From: an uncultured Flavobacteriaceae bacterium
GTDB taxonomy: Bacteria; Bacteroidota; Bacteroidia; Flavobacteriales; Flavobacteriaceae
Reading direction: 5' to 3'
Length of the DNA: 64,000 nt
NCBI GenBank assembly: GCA_947495135.1
Contig: CANLXN010000001.1
Coordinates: forward strand, 124,001-188,000
The notes under the pieces were generated by a model, which saw nothing but the letters and a program-made list of their open reading frames with translations, was not told where the DNA came from and did no database searches. Shown here in pieces: positions 55,144-62,064 of this stretch; the stretch's first letter is position 1, and each line of letters opens with the position of its first letter. A program made the translations under genes and the position numbers.

Positions 55144-55188
55144 GCTGAGAACTTATTTATATCAATGTATTATACACTGTTATCCCCC
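55144..55188. repeat. attC-like element 6 (truncated, right end of array)
   Basis: GCTGAGAAC (55144-55152) is the right boundary of the 6.4-kb cassette; 35 bases later TATACACTGTTATCC (55172-55186) resembles the outer arm of the other elements. The middle seems deleted, so this element is short. Confidence 0.45.
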
Positions 55189-55521
55189 AAATTATAGGAG
55201 CTATCGATACATAATGTATCAATATCGAGTATACTTTATCTTTTAAAAGTACACAGTGAAAAATGTAAAGGGGAGATTTACTAGAATTGTGAAGTTAAGA
55301 AATTTTCGAAGAAGTGGGCATGAGCTGTTCGAAAAAGATGTAAACATTCTATTCGTCGAGTTTTTATAAAAAACGAATCGACTCGATGTTTATATATGCG
55401 CCAAACCTCAAATTCCAGGAGAAGGTGAAAAATCATTGTTTTTTAAGGTACTAAACGGGTAACGATTAGAACATGCTAATAGAGCTTGAAACAACAAAAC
55501 CCATGTAAACATGGGCTATAT
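55189..55521. other. 333-bp region without a gene, right of the array
   Basis: No coding sequence is seen. There is a 7-bp palindrome (GATACAT-A-ATGTATC, 55206-55220), an AT-rich stretch near 55370-55400 with a CGAG/CTCG mirror, and the hairpin at 55499. The rest shows nothing. Confidence 0.4.
55499..55521 (-). terminator. CCCATG-TAAA-CATGGG hairpin
   Basis: A 6-bp hairpin just past the last tRNA-Met fragment; on the minus strand it is followed by TTTTGTTGTTTC. Weak terminator candidate. Confidence 0.35.
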
Positions 55522-55600
55522 GTAGTAACGAGAGGAGCCAGTGCGCCTAAGGCGTAGGGCACGATCCCCCGTCCGCCTCAGGCGGATATGAATCCGATCT
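55522..55600 (-). pseudogene. tRNA-Met 3'-half fragment, second repeat (with palindromic inserts)
   Basis: On the minus strand TCGGATTCATA (tRNA anticodon region) is followed by TCCGCCTGAGGCGGA, then CGGGGGATCGTGCCC, then TACGCCTTAGGCGCA, then CTGGCTCCTCTCG. These are tRNA-Met 3' sequences with two palindromic insertions, CCGCCTGAGGCGG and CGCCTTAGGCG. The acceptor stem cannot form, so no functional tRNA. Confidence 0.7.
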
Positions 55601-55690
55601 CAATATATTTTGGAACAACAACTGTACGAATATATTTTCTTCCTTGACCGGACTTTAGTGCTTTCTCTCTGCCAACTGTATTCCACAAAA
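55578..55690 (-). pseudogene. GIY-YIG gene remnant, 5' part deleted
   Basis: Reads from a terminator into (N)TVGREKALKSGQGRK..YIRTVVVPKYIEIGFISA, the last third of the GIY-YIG gene at 55785 and nearly identical to it; the catalytic GIY-YIG part is deleted. A longer open frame to 55769 crosses the terminator and tRNA fragment and is not a gene. Confidence 0.7.
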
Positions 55691-55721
55691 AAACTCCCCA
55701 ATTAGATGAACTGGGGAGTTT
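55687..55721 (-). terminator. Terminator copy in the degraded repeat
   Basis: AAACTCCCCA / TGGGGAGTTT stem of 10 bp with T-run, identical to the one at 56067-56101. It lies between the tRNA fragment and the GIY remnant, as in the intact unit. Confidence 0.7.
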
Positions 55722-55730
55722 TTGATAATA

Positions 55731-55806
55731 AGTAGCGAGAGGAGCCAGTGCGCCTAAGGCGTAGGGCACGATCCCCCGTTCCCCTCAGGCGGATATGAAT
55801 CCGATC
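55731..55806 (-). pseudogene. tRNA-Met 3'-half fragment, first repeat (with palindromic inserts)
   Basis: Same layout as the fragment at 55522: tRNA anticodon arm TCGGATTCATA, one arm of the palindromic insert (here TCCGCCTGAGGGGAA, one arm degraded), CGGGGGATCGTGCCC, insert TACGCCTTAGGCGCA, then CTGGCTCCTCTCGCTAC. It overlaps the 3' end of the intact GIY-YIG gene, whose last codons lie in the anticodon-derived part. Confidence 0.7.
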
Positions 55807-56066
55807 TCGATATATTTTGGAACAACCACTGTACGAATATATTTTCTTCCTTGACCAGACTTTAGTGCTTTCTCTCTGCGAATTGCCTTAGATTTATTTT
55901 TATAGAATTCGATTTCAAGAACCTTCCAAGGTCTATATCTTAAAGTATATCCTTTTTTGACTAATTGATTATGAGAATAAAACCTTTGAATAATACTTGA
56001 AGTGTAACCAATGTAAATAGCATTGTACTTTTCAGAATAAAGAATATAGACTACAAATTCTTCCAT
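55785..56066 (-). CDS. GIY-YIG nuclease-family protein linked to tRNA-Met
   Basis: A 93-residue protein from ATG 56066 (MEEFVVYILYSEKYNAIYIGYTSSIIQRFYSHN; an earlier TTG lies inside the terminator). GIY-YIG motifs are VYILYS and IYIGYT; R28 and a later K-K-rich segment REKALKSGQGRKYI fit the family of small single-domain nucleases. The last 13 codons (IEIGFISA) overlap DNA copied from the anticodon region of tRNA-Met, so the gene and the tRNA share sequence at its end. It is downstream of tRNA-Met on the same strand and likely a mobile homing-type element. Confidence 0.75.
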   Translation of the reverse strand: MEEFVVYILYSEKYNAIYIGYTSSIIQRFYSHNQLVKKGYTLRYRPWKVLEIEFYKNKSKAIRREKALKSGQGRKYIRTVVVPKYIEIGFISA

Positions 56067-56101
56067 AAAAAAACTCCCCAATTAGATGAACTGGGGAGTT
56101 T
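56067..56101 (-). terminator. Terminator between tRNA-Met and the GIY-YIG gene
   Basis: AAACTCCCCA (56071-56080) pairs with TGGGGAGTTT (56092-56101); on the minus strand it is followed by seven T, directly before the GIY-YIG start codon. Confidence 0.8.
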
Positions 56102-56112
56102 TTGATAATAAG

Positions 56113-56186
56113 TAGCGAGAGGGGGGCACGATCCCCCGACCTCCGGGTTATGAATCCGACGCTCTAACCAACTGAGCTACCTCGCC
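56113..56186 (-). tRNA. tRNA-Met (anticodon CAT)
   Basis: Minus strand from GGCGAGGTAGCTCAG to TCTCGCTA: acceptor GGCGAGG pairs with CTCTCGCT by wobbles, D arm GCTCAGTTGGTTAGAGC, anticodon loop TTCATAA, T arm GGGGG-ATCGTGC-CCCCC. CCA is not encoded. Identity could also be Ile2 (CAT with lysidine), but the body looks like elongator Met. The T loop ATCGTGC lacks the usual TTCGA, an oddity shared with both fragments. Promoter at 56199-56228. Confidence 0.85.
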
Positions 56187-56198
56187 ATTTTCGGTCTG

Positions 56199-56228
56199 CA
56201 AAGATAGCAACAAAATGGAGCTAGGCAA
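56199..56228 (-). promoter_or_regulatory. Promoter of tRNA-Met
   Basis: On the minus strand TTG (56228-56226), 19-base spacer, TATCTTTG (56206-56199), 13 bases before the tRNA 5' end. Exact match to the Bacteroidota consensus TTG / TAnnTTTG. Confidence 0.8.
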
Positions 56229-56317
56229 ACACTCTATGATTTTTTTTGACAAAATTAATGTGTAGCAAAATGCAAGAAATATAATTACTTGAAGAGGAGA
56301 GAGATCGCAGAACTTTT

Positions 56318-56422
56318 TTAATCCCGGTCCTTAAAATTCTTGTTGTACATCACCACAACAGATCCCAACCAAGCAATAAAAAGAATGCCGGTAATAATCG
56401 AATATCCTAGAATGATCTCCAT
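56318..56422 (-). CDS. Tiny membrane protein (34 aa), translationally coupled
   Basis: Reads MEIILGYSIITGILFIAWLG..SVVVMYNKNFKDRD: one transmembrane helix followed by a charged tail. Its ATG overlaps the stop of the upstream gene by one base (TAATG), a classical coupling. Not recognised; the shape recalls small subunits of envelope complexes. Confidence 0.5.
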   Translation of the reverse strand: MEIILGYSIITGILFIAWLGSVVVMYNKNFKDRD

Positions 56423-56688
56423 TAGGTGCGGTGTTTAAAATAATTCATAAATCCAAGTATTGTTGGAGCCCAAAGTCCGAGGAAGATGGCTTCTAATTTT
56501 TCTCCATTAATAAAAATATATTCGGCTACTACAATGATGGAGATAACTAGTAGAAGCATTAAAATATTCATTATACCTATTTTTCTGACAAAATTTTTAA
56601 GCATTACAAAAGGGTTGGTTTTTCTTATAACACCATAAAGATTGGAATAATAAGGAAGAAAAAAAAATTTCTCGGCTTTCTTTTCCAA
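56422..56688 (-). CDS. Small two-helix membrane protein
   Basis: An 88-residue protein with basic N-terminus and helices MNILMLLLVISIIVVAEYIF and EAIFLGLWAPTILGFMNYF. An internal start at Met29 or Met40 is possible. The downstream 34-residue gene is coupled by TAATG. Unknown function. It diverges from the START-like gene. Confidence 0.55.
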   Translation of the reverse strand: MEKKAEKFFFLPYYSNLYGVIRKTNPFVMLKNFVRKIGIMNILMLLLVISIIVVAEYIFINGEKLEAIFLGLWAPTILGFMNYFKHRT

Positions 56689-56733
56689 GTATAGAATTAA
56701 TATCTATATTGCTCGTAAGCTAACAGATCATAA

Positions 56734-57120
56734 ATGGAAGAAAAAATAAAGTACGAAATGGAGTTTCCTATCAAGGCATCACCATCGCTTTTATATCAAT
56801 ACATATCTACTCCCTCTGGAATGAGTGAATGGTATGCCGACAACGTTAACTCTCGTGGTGAGAATTTTACGTTTATTTGGGAAGGTAGTGAAGAAAAAGC
56901 ACGACTTCTCGGTAAAAAAAATGGAGAACGCATCAAATTTCGCTGGGATGATGATGAGGAAACCGATTATTATTTTGAGCTACGCATTCAAGTAGACGAA
57001 ATTACCAAAGATGTTTCCCTAATGGTAACAGATTTTGCCGAAGACGATGAAATCGACGAAGGAAAGATGCTTTGGGAGAATATGGTTTCTAATCTAAAAC
57101 ACGTATTGGGATCGACTTGA
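56734..57120 (+). CDS. START-like domain protein
   Basis: A 128-residue SRPBCC-type protein: MEEKIKYEMEFPIKASPSLLYQYISTPSGMSEWYAD, FTFIWEGSEEKARLLGKKNGERIKFRWDDDEE and the C-terminal helix KMLWENMVSNLKHVLGST. This is a one-domain lipid-binding fold used by Bacteroidota, close to AHSA1. A ligand or partner is unknown. Terminator at 57147 follows, and a promoter for the next gene begins inside the end of this gene. Confidence 0.85.
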   Translation: MEEKIKYEMEFPIKASPSLLYQYISTPSGMSEWYADNVNSRGENFTFIWEGSEEKARLLGKKNGERIKFRWDDDEETDYYFELRIQVDEITKDVSLMVTDFAEDDEIDEGKMLWENMVSNLKHVLGST

Positions 57121-57145
57121 TTCCAGAATAAAATAAATATCTTTG
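57117..57145 (+). promoter_or_regulatory. Candidate promoter of the class IV aminotransferase gene
   Basis: TTG (57117-57119), 18-base spacer, TATCTTTG (57138-57145), matching the Bacteroidota consensus. The expected transcript start is about 57150, inside the terminator hairpin, so the leader would lack the first arm or be very short. Confidence 0.65.
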
Positions 57146-57146
57146 C

Positions 57147-57180
57147 GCCGTTCTATTCCATATTCAGAACGGCTTTTTTT
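57147..57180 (+). terminator. Terminator hairpin touching the next start codon
   Basis: GCCGTTCT (57147-57154) pairs with AGAACGGC (57166-57173), followed by TTTTTTT (57174-57180) directly before ATG 57181. It terminates the START-like gene and sits in the 5' leader of the aminotransferase. Confidence 0.75.
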
Positions 57181-58029
57181 ATGATCAATATCAACGGTAC
57201 ACTTGCAGCTCATTCAGAAGGAACTATTTCGGTTGAAAATCGCGGATTGCATTATGGAGATGCGGTTTTTGAAACGATGAAGGTTTCGGCCGGAAAAGTA
57301 TTTTTCTGGGAAGACCACTATTTTAGATTAATGGCGTCCATGCGTATTATGCGGATGGAAATCCCAATGAACTTTACACAGGAATTTTTAGAAGAAGAGA
57401 TCAGAAAAACGATCGCTTCTAATTCTGAAAAGGCAAGCGCCTATAGAGTGAAGCTACTGGTTTGGAGGAGTTGGGGCGGAAAGTACACTCCAACGGCTAA
57501 AGATGTTGAATATGTGATCTTTTCCGAAGCAATTGAGCAACCTTTTTACATCCTTAATGAGCAGCCTTACGAGGTGGAATTGTTTAAGGATCATTATGTT
57601 ACCTCTGGTCTGTTATCTACGCTTAAAACCAATAACAAGGCTATTAACGTACTAGGGAGTGTATATGCTGAAGAGAATGATTACCAAAACTGTCTTTTAC
57701 TAAATGAAAAGAAACAGGTGGTAGAAGCGCTTAATGGGAATCTATTTTTGGTGAAAGGCTATAAAATAAAAACACCCCCCATAACCGATGGTTGCCTAAA
57801 TGGAATTTTGCGAAAACAGCTCATTGCTATCCTAGGACAGTTGCCCGACTATATTTTGGAGGAAGCATCTATTTCTCCATTCGAGCTGCAAAAGGCAGAC
57901 GAGTTGTTCGTGACTAACACCATGGTTGGAATACAGCCTATTTCAAAATACAGAAAAAAGGAATACACCACCGAAGTAGCCAAGGATTTATTGGCAAAAT
58001 TGAATGTAAAGGCCCGTTTGGTTAATTGA
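57181..58029 (+). CDS. Class IV PLP aminotransferase (IlvE/PabC family)
   Basis: A 282-residue protein of fold-type IV: ENRGLHYGDAVFETMKVSAG, LKTNNKAINVLGSVYAEEN with the PLP lysine in the LKTNNK region, ENDYQNCLLLNEKKQVVEALNGNLFLV and TPPITDGCLNGILR. The family includes branched-chain aminotransferases and 4-amino-4-deoxychorismate lyase; the short size and ITDGCLNGI segment fit PabC as well as IlvE. The ATG follows a terminator directly. Its 3' end overlaps the converging YqgE gene by eight bases. Confidence 0.8.
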   Translation: MININGTLAAHSEGTISVENRGLHYGDAVFETMKVSAGKVFFWEDHYFRLMASMRIMRMEIPMNFTQEFLEEEIRKTIASNSEKASAYRVKLLVWRSWGGKYTPTAKDVEYVIFSEAIEQPFYILNEQPYEVELFKDHYVTSGLLSTLKTNNKAINVLGSVYAEENDYQNCLLLNEKKQVVEALNGNLFLVKGYKIKTPPITDGCLNGILRKQLIAILGQLPDYILEEASISPFELQKADELFVTNTMVGIQPISKYRKKEYTTEVAKDLLAKLNVKARLVN

Positions 58030-58582
58030 AGTTGGGATTTTCTGGAGCGTTGGACCATATGAGGTAATCACCTCCCAGTTCTACCATTTTTTCCTTCCAG
58101 AAATTTTCACAACAGCTACCAATAATACTATTTTCCAAATCGTTTGGCGTAACTACCCAACTATTTAAATCAAGCTCATCTTCAAGTTGCTCCGTGGACC
58201 AGCCAGAATACCCTAGAAAGAACTGAATTTCATGATCTTTTAAGGTGTTGTTTTCTAGCATTTCAAGGATGGTGTTGAAATCGCCTCCCCAGTAAATACC
58301 ATGAGAAATTTCTACGCTGTCCGGAATGAGCTCCGGAACTTTATGAATAAAATACAAATTGTCCTGCTCTACAGGTCCTCCGTTGTAAACTTTTAAATTA
58401 GAATTTACCTCTGGCAAGAAATCTTTTAGACAATATTCGAGCGGCTTGTTCAGGATGAAACCAACAGAACCATTTTGATTATGCTCCGCCAACAAAACCA
58501 CAGACCTGTTAAAGGAAACGTCTCCTATAATTGAGGGTTCGGCAACAAGTAATACTCCTTTCGTTGGTTTGGTGGTAATCAT
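58022..58582 (-). CDS. YqgE/AlgH family protein
   Basis: A 186-residue protein with the family signature KPTKGVLLVAEPSIIGDVSFNRSVVLLAEH, GSVGFILNKPLE, YNGGPVEQDNLYFIH and FLGYSGWSTEQLEDEL. YqgE/AlgH is conserved across Bacteria with no clear biochemical role; the alginate link is from Pseudomonas. Overlaps the end of the aminotransferase gene. Upstream is the HU terminator. Confidence 0.9.
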   Translation of the reverse strand: MITTKPTKGVLLVAEPSIIGDVSFNRSVVLLAEHNQNGSVGFILNKPLEYCLKDFLPEVNSNLKVYNGGPVEQDNLYFIHKVPELIPDSVEISHGIYWGGDFNTILEMLENNTLKDHEIQFFLGYSGWSTEQLEDELDLNSWVVTPNDLENSIIGSCCENFWKEKMVELGGDYLIWSNAPENPNFN

Positions 58583-58663
58583 GGTTACATCGATTGGTCA
58601 TCTAAACTTAGGTATTAATTTTATTATATCCAATATTTTAACGTACTCTTTAAAATCATGAAA

Positions 58664-58695
58664 AATAAAAAACCCTACCAATTTTGGTAGGGTTT
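58664..58695 (-). terminator. Rho-independent terminator of the HU gene
   Basis: AAACCCTACCA (58670-58680) pairs with TGGTAGGGTTT (58685-58695) around ATTT, with an A-run giving U's on the minus strand. Confidence 0.85.
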
Positions 58696-58721
58696 CACTC
58701 TAATAAGAGTATGTATACTTA

Positions 58722-58994
58722 TTAGTTTACGCTACTTGATAATTCTGAACCTGCTTTAAATTTTACAACGTTCTTAGCAGCGATTTTGATTGTTTTACCA
58801 GTTTGAGGGTTTCTTCCATCTCTTGCAGCTCTCTTAGAAACTGACCAAGATCCGAAACCTACTAAAGAAACTCTGTTTCCTTTTTTCAAAGATTTTTCTA
58901 CATTACCTAGAAAAGACTCTAATGCTTTCTTTGCTGCTGCTTTTGTGATTCCAGCATCTTCTGCCATTCCGTCGATTAAATCTGATTTGTTCAT
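58722..58994 (-). CDS. hup: HU-family DNA-binding protein
   Basis: A 90-residue nucleoid protein: MNKSDLIDGMAEDAGITKAAAKKALESFLGNVEKSLKKGNRVSLVGFGSW and the arm RDGRNPQTGKTIKI. Binds and bends DNA as a dimer. It has an exact promoter match (59047-59076) and a strong terminator, fitting a highly expressed single gene. Confidence 0.95.
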   Translation of the reverse strand: MNKSDLIDGMAEDAGITKAAAKKALESFLGNVEKSLKKGNRVSLVGFGSWSVSKRAARDGRNPQTGKTIKIAAKNVVKFKAGSELSSSVN

Positions 58995-59046
58995 AGTATT
59001 TACTTTTAAAATTAAATTGTTGGTTAAACATTAAATAATTGCTCTA

Positions 59047-59076
59047 CAAATTTAATCGGATTATCCGTTCACGCAA
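59047..59076 (-). promoter_or_regulatory. Promoter of the HU gene
   Basis: Minus strand TTG (59076-59074), 19-base spacer, TAAATTTG (59054-59047); the 5' leader would be about 45 bases. Confidence 0.8.
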
Positions 59077-59180
59077 GTAATGGCGGGCTAAATCCCCGTA
59101 TTTGTTGATAACTTCAAACCATTGTTAATAAACTGGAGGGTATTTTATGATTTTTTAAGGAAATGAGCAATGATAGGGGC

Positions 59181-60128
59181 TTACACGAATTTAGCTCCTA
59201 AAGTGAAATTATATCCGTTTAGCAAATCGTTGATCTGCATTTTTCGCTTCCCAGGAAGCTGCATCTCTTTAATATATAGGTAACCTCCCCTAACAGCCAC
59301 CTTTAATTCCTTTTTGGTGGTGGATATGGTCCCGATCGCTTCGTTATGATTTTCTTCTTCTATACTGCAGTTTGTTATTTTTACCTTTAGTTCTTCCTCA
59401 TTATTGATAAGTACTGTCCAAGCAGTGGGGTAGGGAGCAAGTCCTCTAATAAAAGAGTCGATTACTTTTAAAGGAGCCGTCCAATCGATCTGGGTGTTTT
59501 CTGAAGTCAGTTTAGGTGCCTCCTTAAATTCTTCAGTCTTAGGCTGCTCATGGGTAGTTACCGTACCCGCTTCAATAATCTTTACCGTTTCGACTACTAA
59601 CTCACTTCCTAACACCATTAATTTGTCGTGCAGGCTACCAGCAGTTTCCCTAGGTTCTATGGCTATTTCTTTTGCCGCAATAATAGCACCCGTATCAATT
59701 TTTTCATCAATAAAGAACGTAGTGACTCCAGTTTTGGTTTCTCCGTTTATTACTGCCCAATTTATAGGAGCGGCACCGCGGTATTGAGGAAGTAGCGACG
59801 CATGTAAATTAAAAGTTCCGTATTGGGGCATGGCCCACACTAATTTTGGAAGCATCCTAAAGGCCACCACGATCTGTAGATTAGCCTTAAGCGAAGCAAG
59901 CTCTTCTAGAAATTCTTCGTTTTTTAAATTGGTAGGTTGCAACACCTTAAGACCCTGAGAGGTTGCGTATTCTTTAACAGCAGACCGATTTATTTTTCGT
60001 CCACGCCCGGCTGGTTTATCGGGCGCCGTAATTACTCCAACCACGTTTTTACCTTCCGCTATAAGTTTCTCCAAAATTCCTACAGCAAAATAGGGGGTTC
60101 CCATAAATACAATTCTAATATCTCTCAT
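59181..60128 (-). CDS. fmt: Methionyl-tRNA formyltransferase
   Basis: A 315-residue protein from Met 60128 (MRDIRIVFMGTPYFAVGILEKL); the frame opens at 60170 with an unlikely charged extension overlapping recQ. It formylates Met-tRNA(fMet) for translation initiation. The signature region includes SLLPQYRGAAPINWAVINGETKTGVTTFFID (the Asn-His-Asp region, with LHASLLP and GVTT) and the C-terminal tRNA-binding OB part. It follows recQ at 31 bases and is probably cotranscribed. Confidence 0.95.
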   Translation of the reverse strand: MRDIRIVFMGTPYFAVGILEKLIAEGKNVVGVITAPDKPAGRGRKINRSAVKEYATSQGLKVLQPTNLKNEEFLEELASLKANLQIVVAFRMLPKLVWAMPQYGTFNLHASLLPQYRGAAPINWAVINGETKTGVTTFFIDEKIDTGAIIAAKEIAIEPRETAGSLHDKLMVLGSELVVETVKIIEAGTVTTHEQPKTEEFKEAPKLTSENTQIDWTAPLKVIDSFIRGLAPYPTAWTVLINNEEELKVKITNCSIEEENHNEAIGTISTTKKELKVAVRGGYLYIKEMQLPGKRKMQINDLLNGYNFTLGAKFV

Positions 60129-60159
60129 TTTGTAGTTGTTGGTTGATTTTTTTTGATCC

Positions 60160-62064
60160 TTATTTTTCATTCAAATAAAACCGATTCATTTCATCCAGTT
60201 TTACTTTTTTCGCATCCAATAAAAGTTTTAAAACTTTCAGAATATCATCTTCGGCAAAAGTACTTTTTTCTGAAATGCTTCGCGAGTTTTGCGGCCCTTG
60301 AATAAGGATGTTTTTAATTTTTTCTGAAATAAGCTTTAGGTCTATTTTTTCTTCTGAAATTTTCGTTTTCAGACAAGCTTCGCAGGTTCCACATTTGGGC
60401 GGATTTTCCTCTCCAAAATAGCTCGATAGCTGAACAGATCTGCAGATCTCGGTGTTTTCAATATACGATAAAACCGCAGCTACCTGCTTCTTTTTCTTAG
60501 TTCGTATGGCCTCAATCTCCTTGCTCAACGGATTAATAGTTTTCTCGTCCTCACGCGGAACTAAAAACGTAATGGACGCATCTGTTTCGTGAAGACGAAG
60601 CTCACAAAGATTTAAACGTTCCATTTCTTTCAAAACCGCAATCACCTTTGGCACATTGGTTCCCATTTTATGCGCAACATTTTTTAAATCGATCGTATTG
60701 GGAGTGTCAAAGATTCCGCCGTACATTCTCAAAATGGTTTTCCCCACCATAGAAAAAGAGACGTTATTTTCAAACTCACGCAGCAATACTTCAGAAGAAA
60801 CCAAAAAGCGTAAAACAGATTTTCTACCAAACTCTTTTGATAGCTGTAATACGCCTAATCGATCCATGGTATTGAGCGCGTTATAGGTTACTAGGGTGTT
60901 TAGTTCATAGGTTTTACAGAAGTCGGTAAAGCTAAAGCTATGATTGCTAAATTCACCTTCCCCATAAGAGATCTGAAAATAATTATTCAGCGTTCGGTAG
61001 AGCTTTTTGACATCGTTGGTTTCGGGCATGGCATCTACAAATTGCTTTTGTACCATGCGTTGGTCGCTTGCGTTGTAAAGTATAATAGCGGTTGCAGCTA
61101 ATCCATCTCTTCCAGCTCTTCCAGCCTCTTGAAAATAACTCTCAAGGCTTTCGGGTAACTGACTGTGAATAACAAAACGGACGTTGCCATGGTCAATTCC
61201 CATCCCAAACGCATTGGTCGCCACCATGGTTGAGATTTGTTCTTGTTTCCAAGAGCTCAACCTATTTTTCTTCTCGGTGGGGTTGAGTCCGCCATGATAG
61301 TACGTACTACTAATTCCTAAGTGATTGAGTTGGCTGCTTATTTCTTCTGCGGCCTTTCTGCTGCGGACATAGACAATCGCAGATCCGGTATTTCTTTTGA
61401 GCAGTTGTTCGATATGGTAAAGCTTGTCATCCCGTTGCTGTACTAAATAAGACAGGTTAAAGCGCACAAAGGAGTTTTTAAACAGTCGGGGCGATTCTAA
61501 TTGAAGCTCCTTGATGGTATCCTTTAAGACTTCGGGTGTTGCGGTTGCTGTAAGCGCAATAACAGGAGCAAAGGGGTGTAGCTCTTTAAGAATTTTAATG
61601 TTTTTGTAGGCGGGCCTAAAATCGTTTCCCCATTGAGAGATGCAATGCGCTTCATCGACCGCAATGAGGTTGACATTCATTCTTTTTATACCATTTTGCA
61701 CTAACTCTTGCTGGAGTCTTTCAGGGGAAAGGTAAAGGAATTTAAAATTTCCGAAGATGGCATTATCCAATAAGGTGGAGAGTTCGGTAAATTTGATTCC
61801 GCCAGCTATTGCCATTGCCTTGATCCCTTTACTCTTGAGAGCTTCCACTTGATCTGTCATAAGTGCAACCAGAGGAGAAACTACAATGCAAATTCCATCT
61901 TTTGCGAGTGCTGGTACTTGGAAACAAAGCGATTTTCCACCTCCTGTAGGTAAGAGTGCAACCGTGTCGTTTCCATCTAGAACAGATTCAATAATTTCCT
62001 CCTGCGAGGCTTTAAATGCTTCGTAGCCCCAATATTGTTCGAGGATTTTGAAGGGTGATGTCAA
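60160..62064 (-). CDS. recQ: RecQ-type DNA helicase
   Basis: A 634-residue 3'-5' helicase: motif I LPTGGGKSLCFQVPAL, DEAH AVDEAHCISQWGNDFRPAY, motif III TATATPEV, GMGIDHGNVRFVIHSQLPES and QEAGRAGRDG. The RQC part has the zinc cysteines CRSVQLSSYFGEENPPKCGTCEACL. No HRDC domain is seen at the end. Its start overlaps the upstream ATPase gene by four bases (ATGA). The order NadR-like ATPase - recQ - fmt is a typical compact gene cluster in Flavobacteriia as far as I recall. Confidence 0.95.
   Translation of the reverse strand: MTSPFKILEQYWGYEAFKASQEEIIESVLDGNDTVALLPTGGGKSLCFQVPALAKDGICIVVSPLVALMTDQVEALKSKGIKAMAIAGGIKFTELSTLLDNAIFGNFKFLYLSPERLQQELVQNGIKRMNVNLIAVDEAHCISQWGNDFRPAYKNIKILKELHPFAPVIALTATATPEVLKDTIKELQLESPRLFKNSFVRFNLSYLVQQRDDKLYHIEQLLKRNTGSAIVYVRSRKAAEEISSQLNHLGISSTYYHGGLNPTEKKNRLSSWKQEQISTMVATNAFGMGIDHGNVRFVIHSQLPESLESYFQEAGRAGRDGLAATAIILYNASDQRMVQKQFVDAMPETNDVKKLYRTLNNYFQISYGEGEFSNHSFSFTDFCKTYELNTLVTYNALNTMDRLGVLQLSKEFGRKSVLRFLVSSEVLLREFENNVSFSMVGKTILRMYGGIFDTPNTIDLKNVAHKMGTNVPKVIAVLKEMERLNLCELRLHETDASITFLVPREDEKTINPLSKEIEAIRTKKKKQVAAVLSYIENTEICRSVQLSSYFGEENPPKCGTCEACLKTKISEEKIDLKLISEKIKNILIQGPQNSRSISEKSTFAEDDILKVLKLLLDAKKVKLDEMNRFYLNEK

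Larger units (their letters stand above)
42121..55188. mobile_element. Integron-type gene-cassette array without integrase in view (CALIN-like)
   Basis: Seven imperfect palindromes of ~110-140 bp (one much shorter, one irregular) separate single genes or operons, mostly on the minus strand. In five cassettes the left boundary and the right boundary are inverted complements of each other: GTTGTAGCC/GGCTACAAC (42223, 43387), GTTAGC/GCTAAC (43515, 43916), GTTAGCTATA/TATAGCTAAC (45246, 45830), GTTATGCTTT/AAAGCATAAC (45957, 48621) and GTTCTCAGC/GCTGAGAAC (48749, 55144). Different cassettes have different cores. This is what integron cassettes show: the first bases TTRRRY complement the R'' half of the same attC. 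No tyrosine recombinase is encoded in the window. Genes look more AT-rich than the flanks, fitting foreign origin. Confidence 0.75.

Noticed and set aside
42121-55188. CRISPR array
   Set aside because: The repeats are long, spaced by whole genes and differ in sequence; no regular 28-37 bp repeat with unique spacers exists in the window.
42121-55188. A prophage or ICE
   Set aside because: No capsid, portal, terminase, relaxase, type IV secretion or integrase genes are present.
55578-55769. 63-codon frame spanning the terminator, tRNA fragment and GIY remnant
   Set aside because: The first half translates tRNA and terminator sequence; only the last third is a true GIY-YIG remnant.
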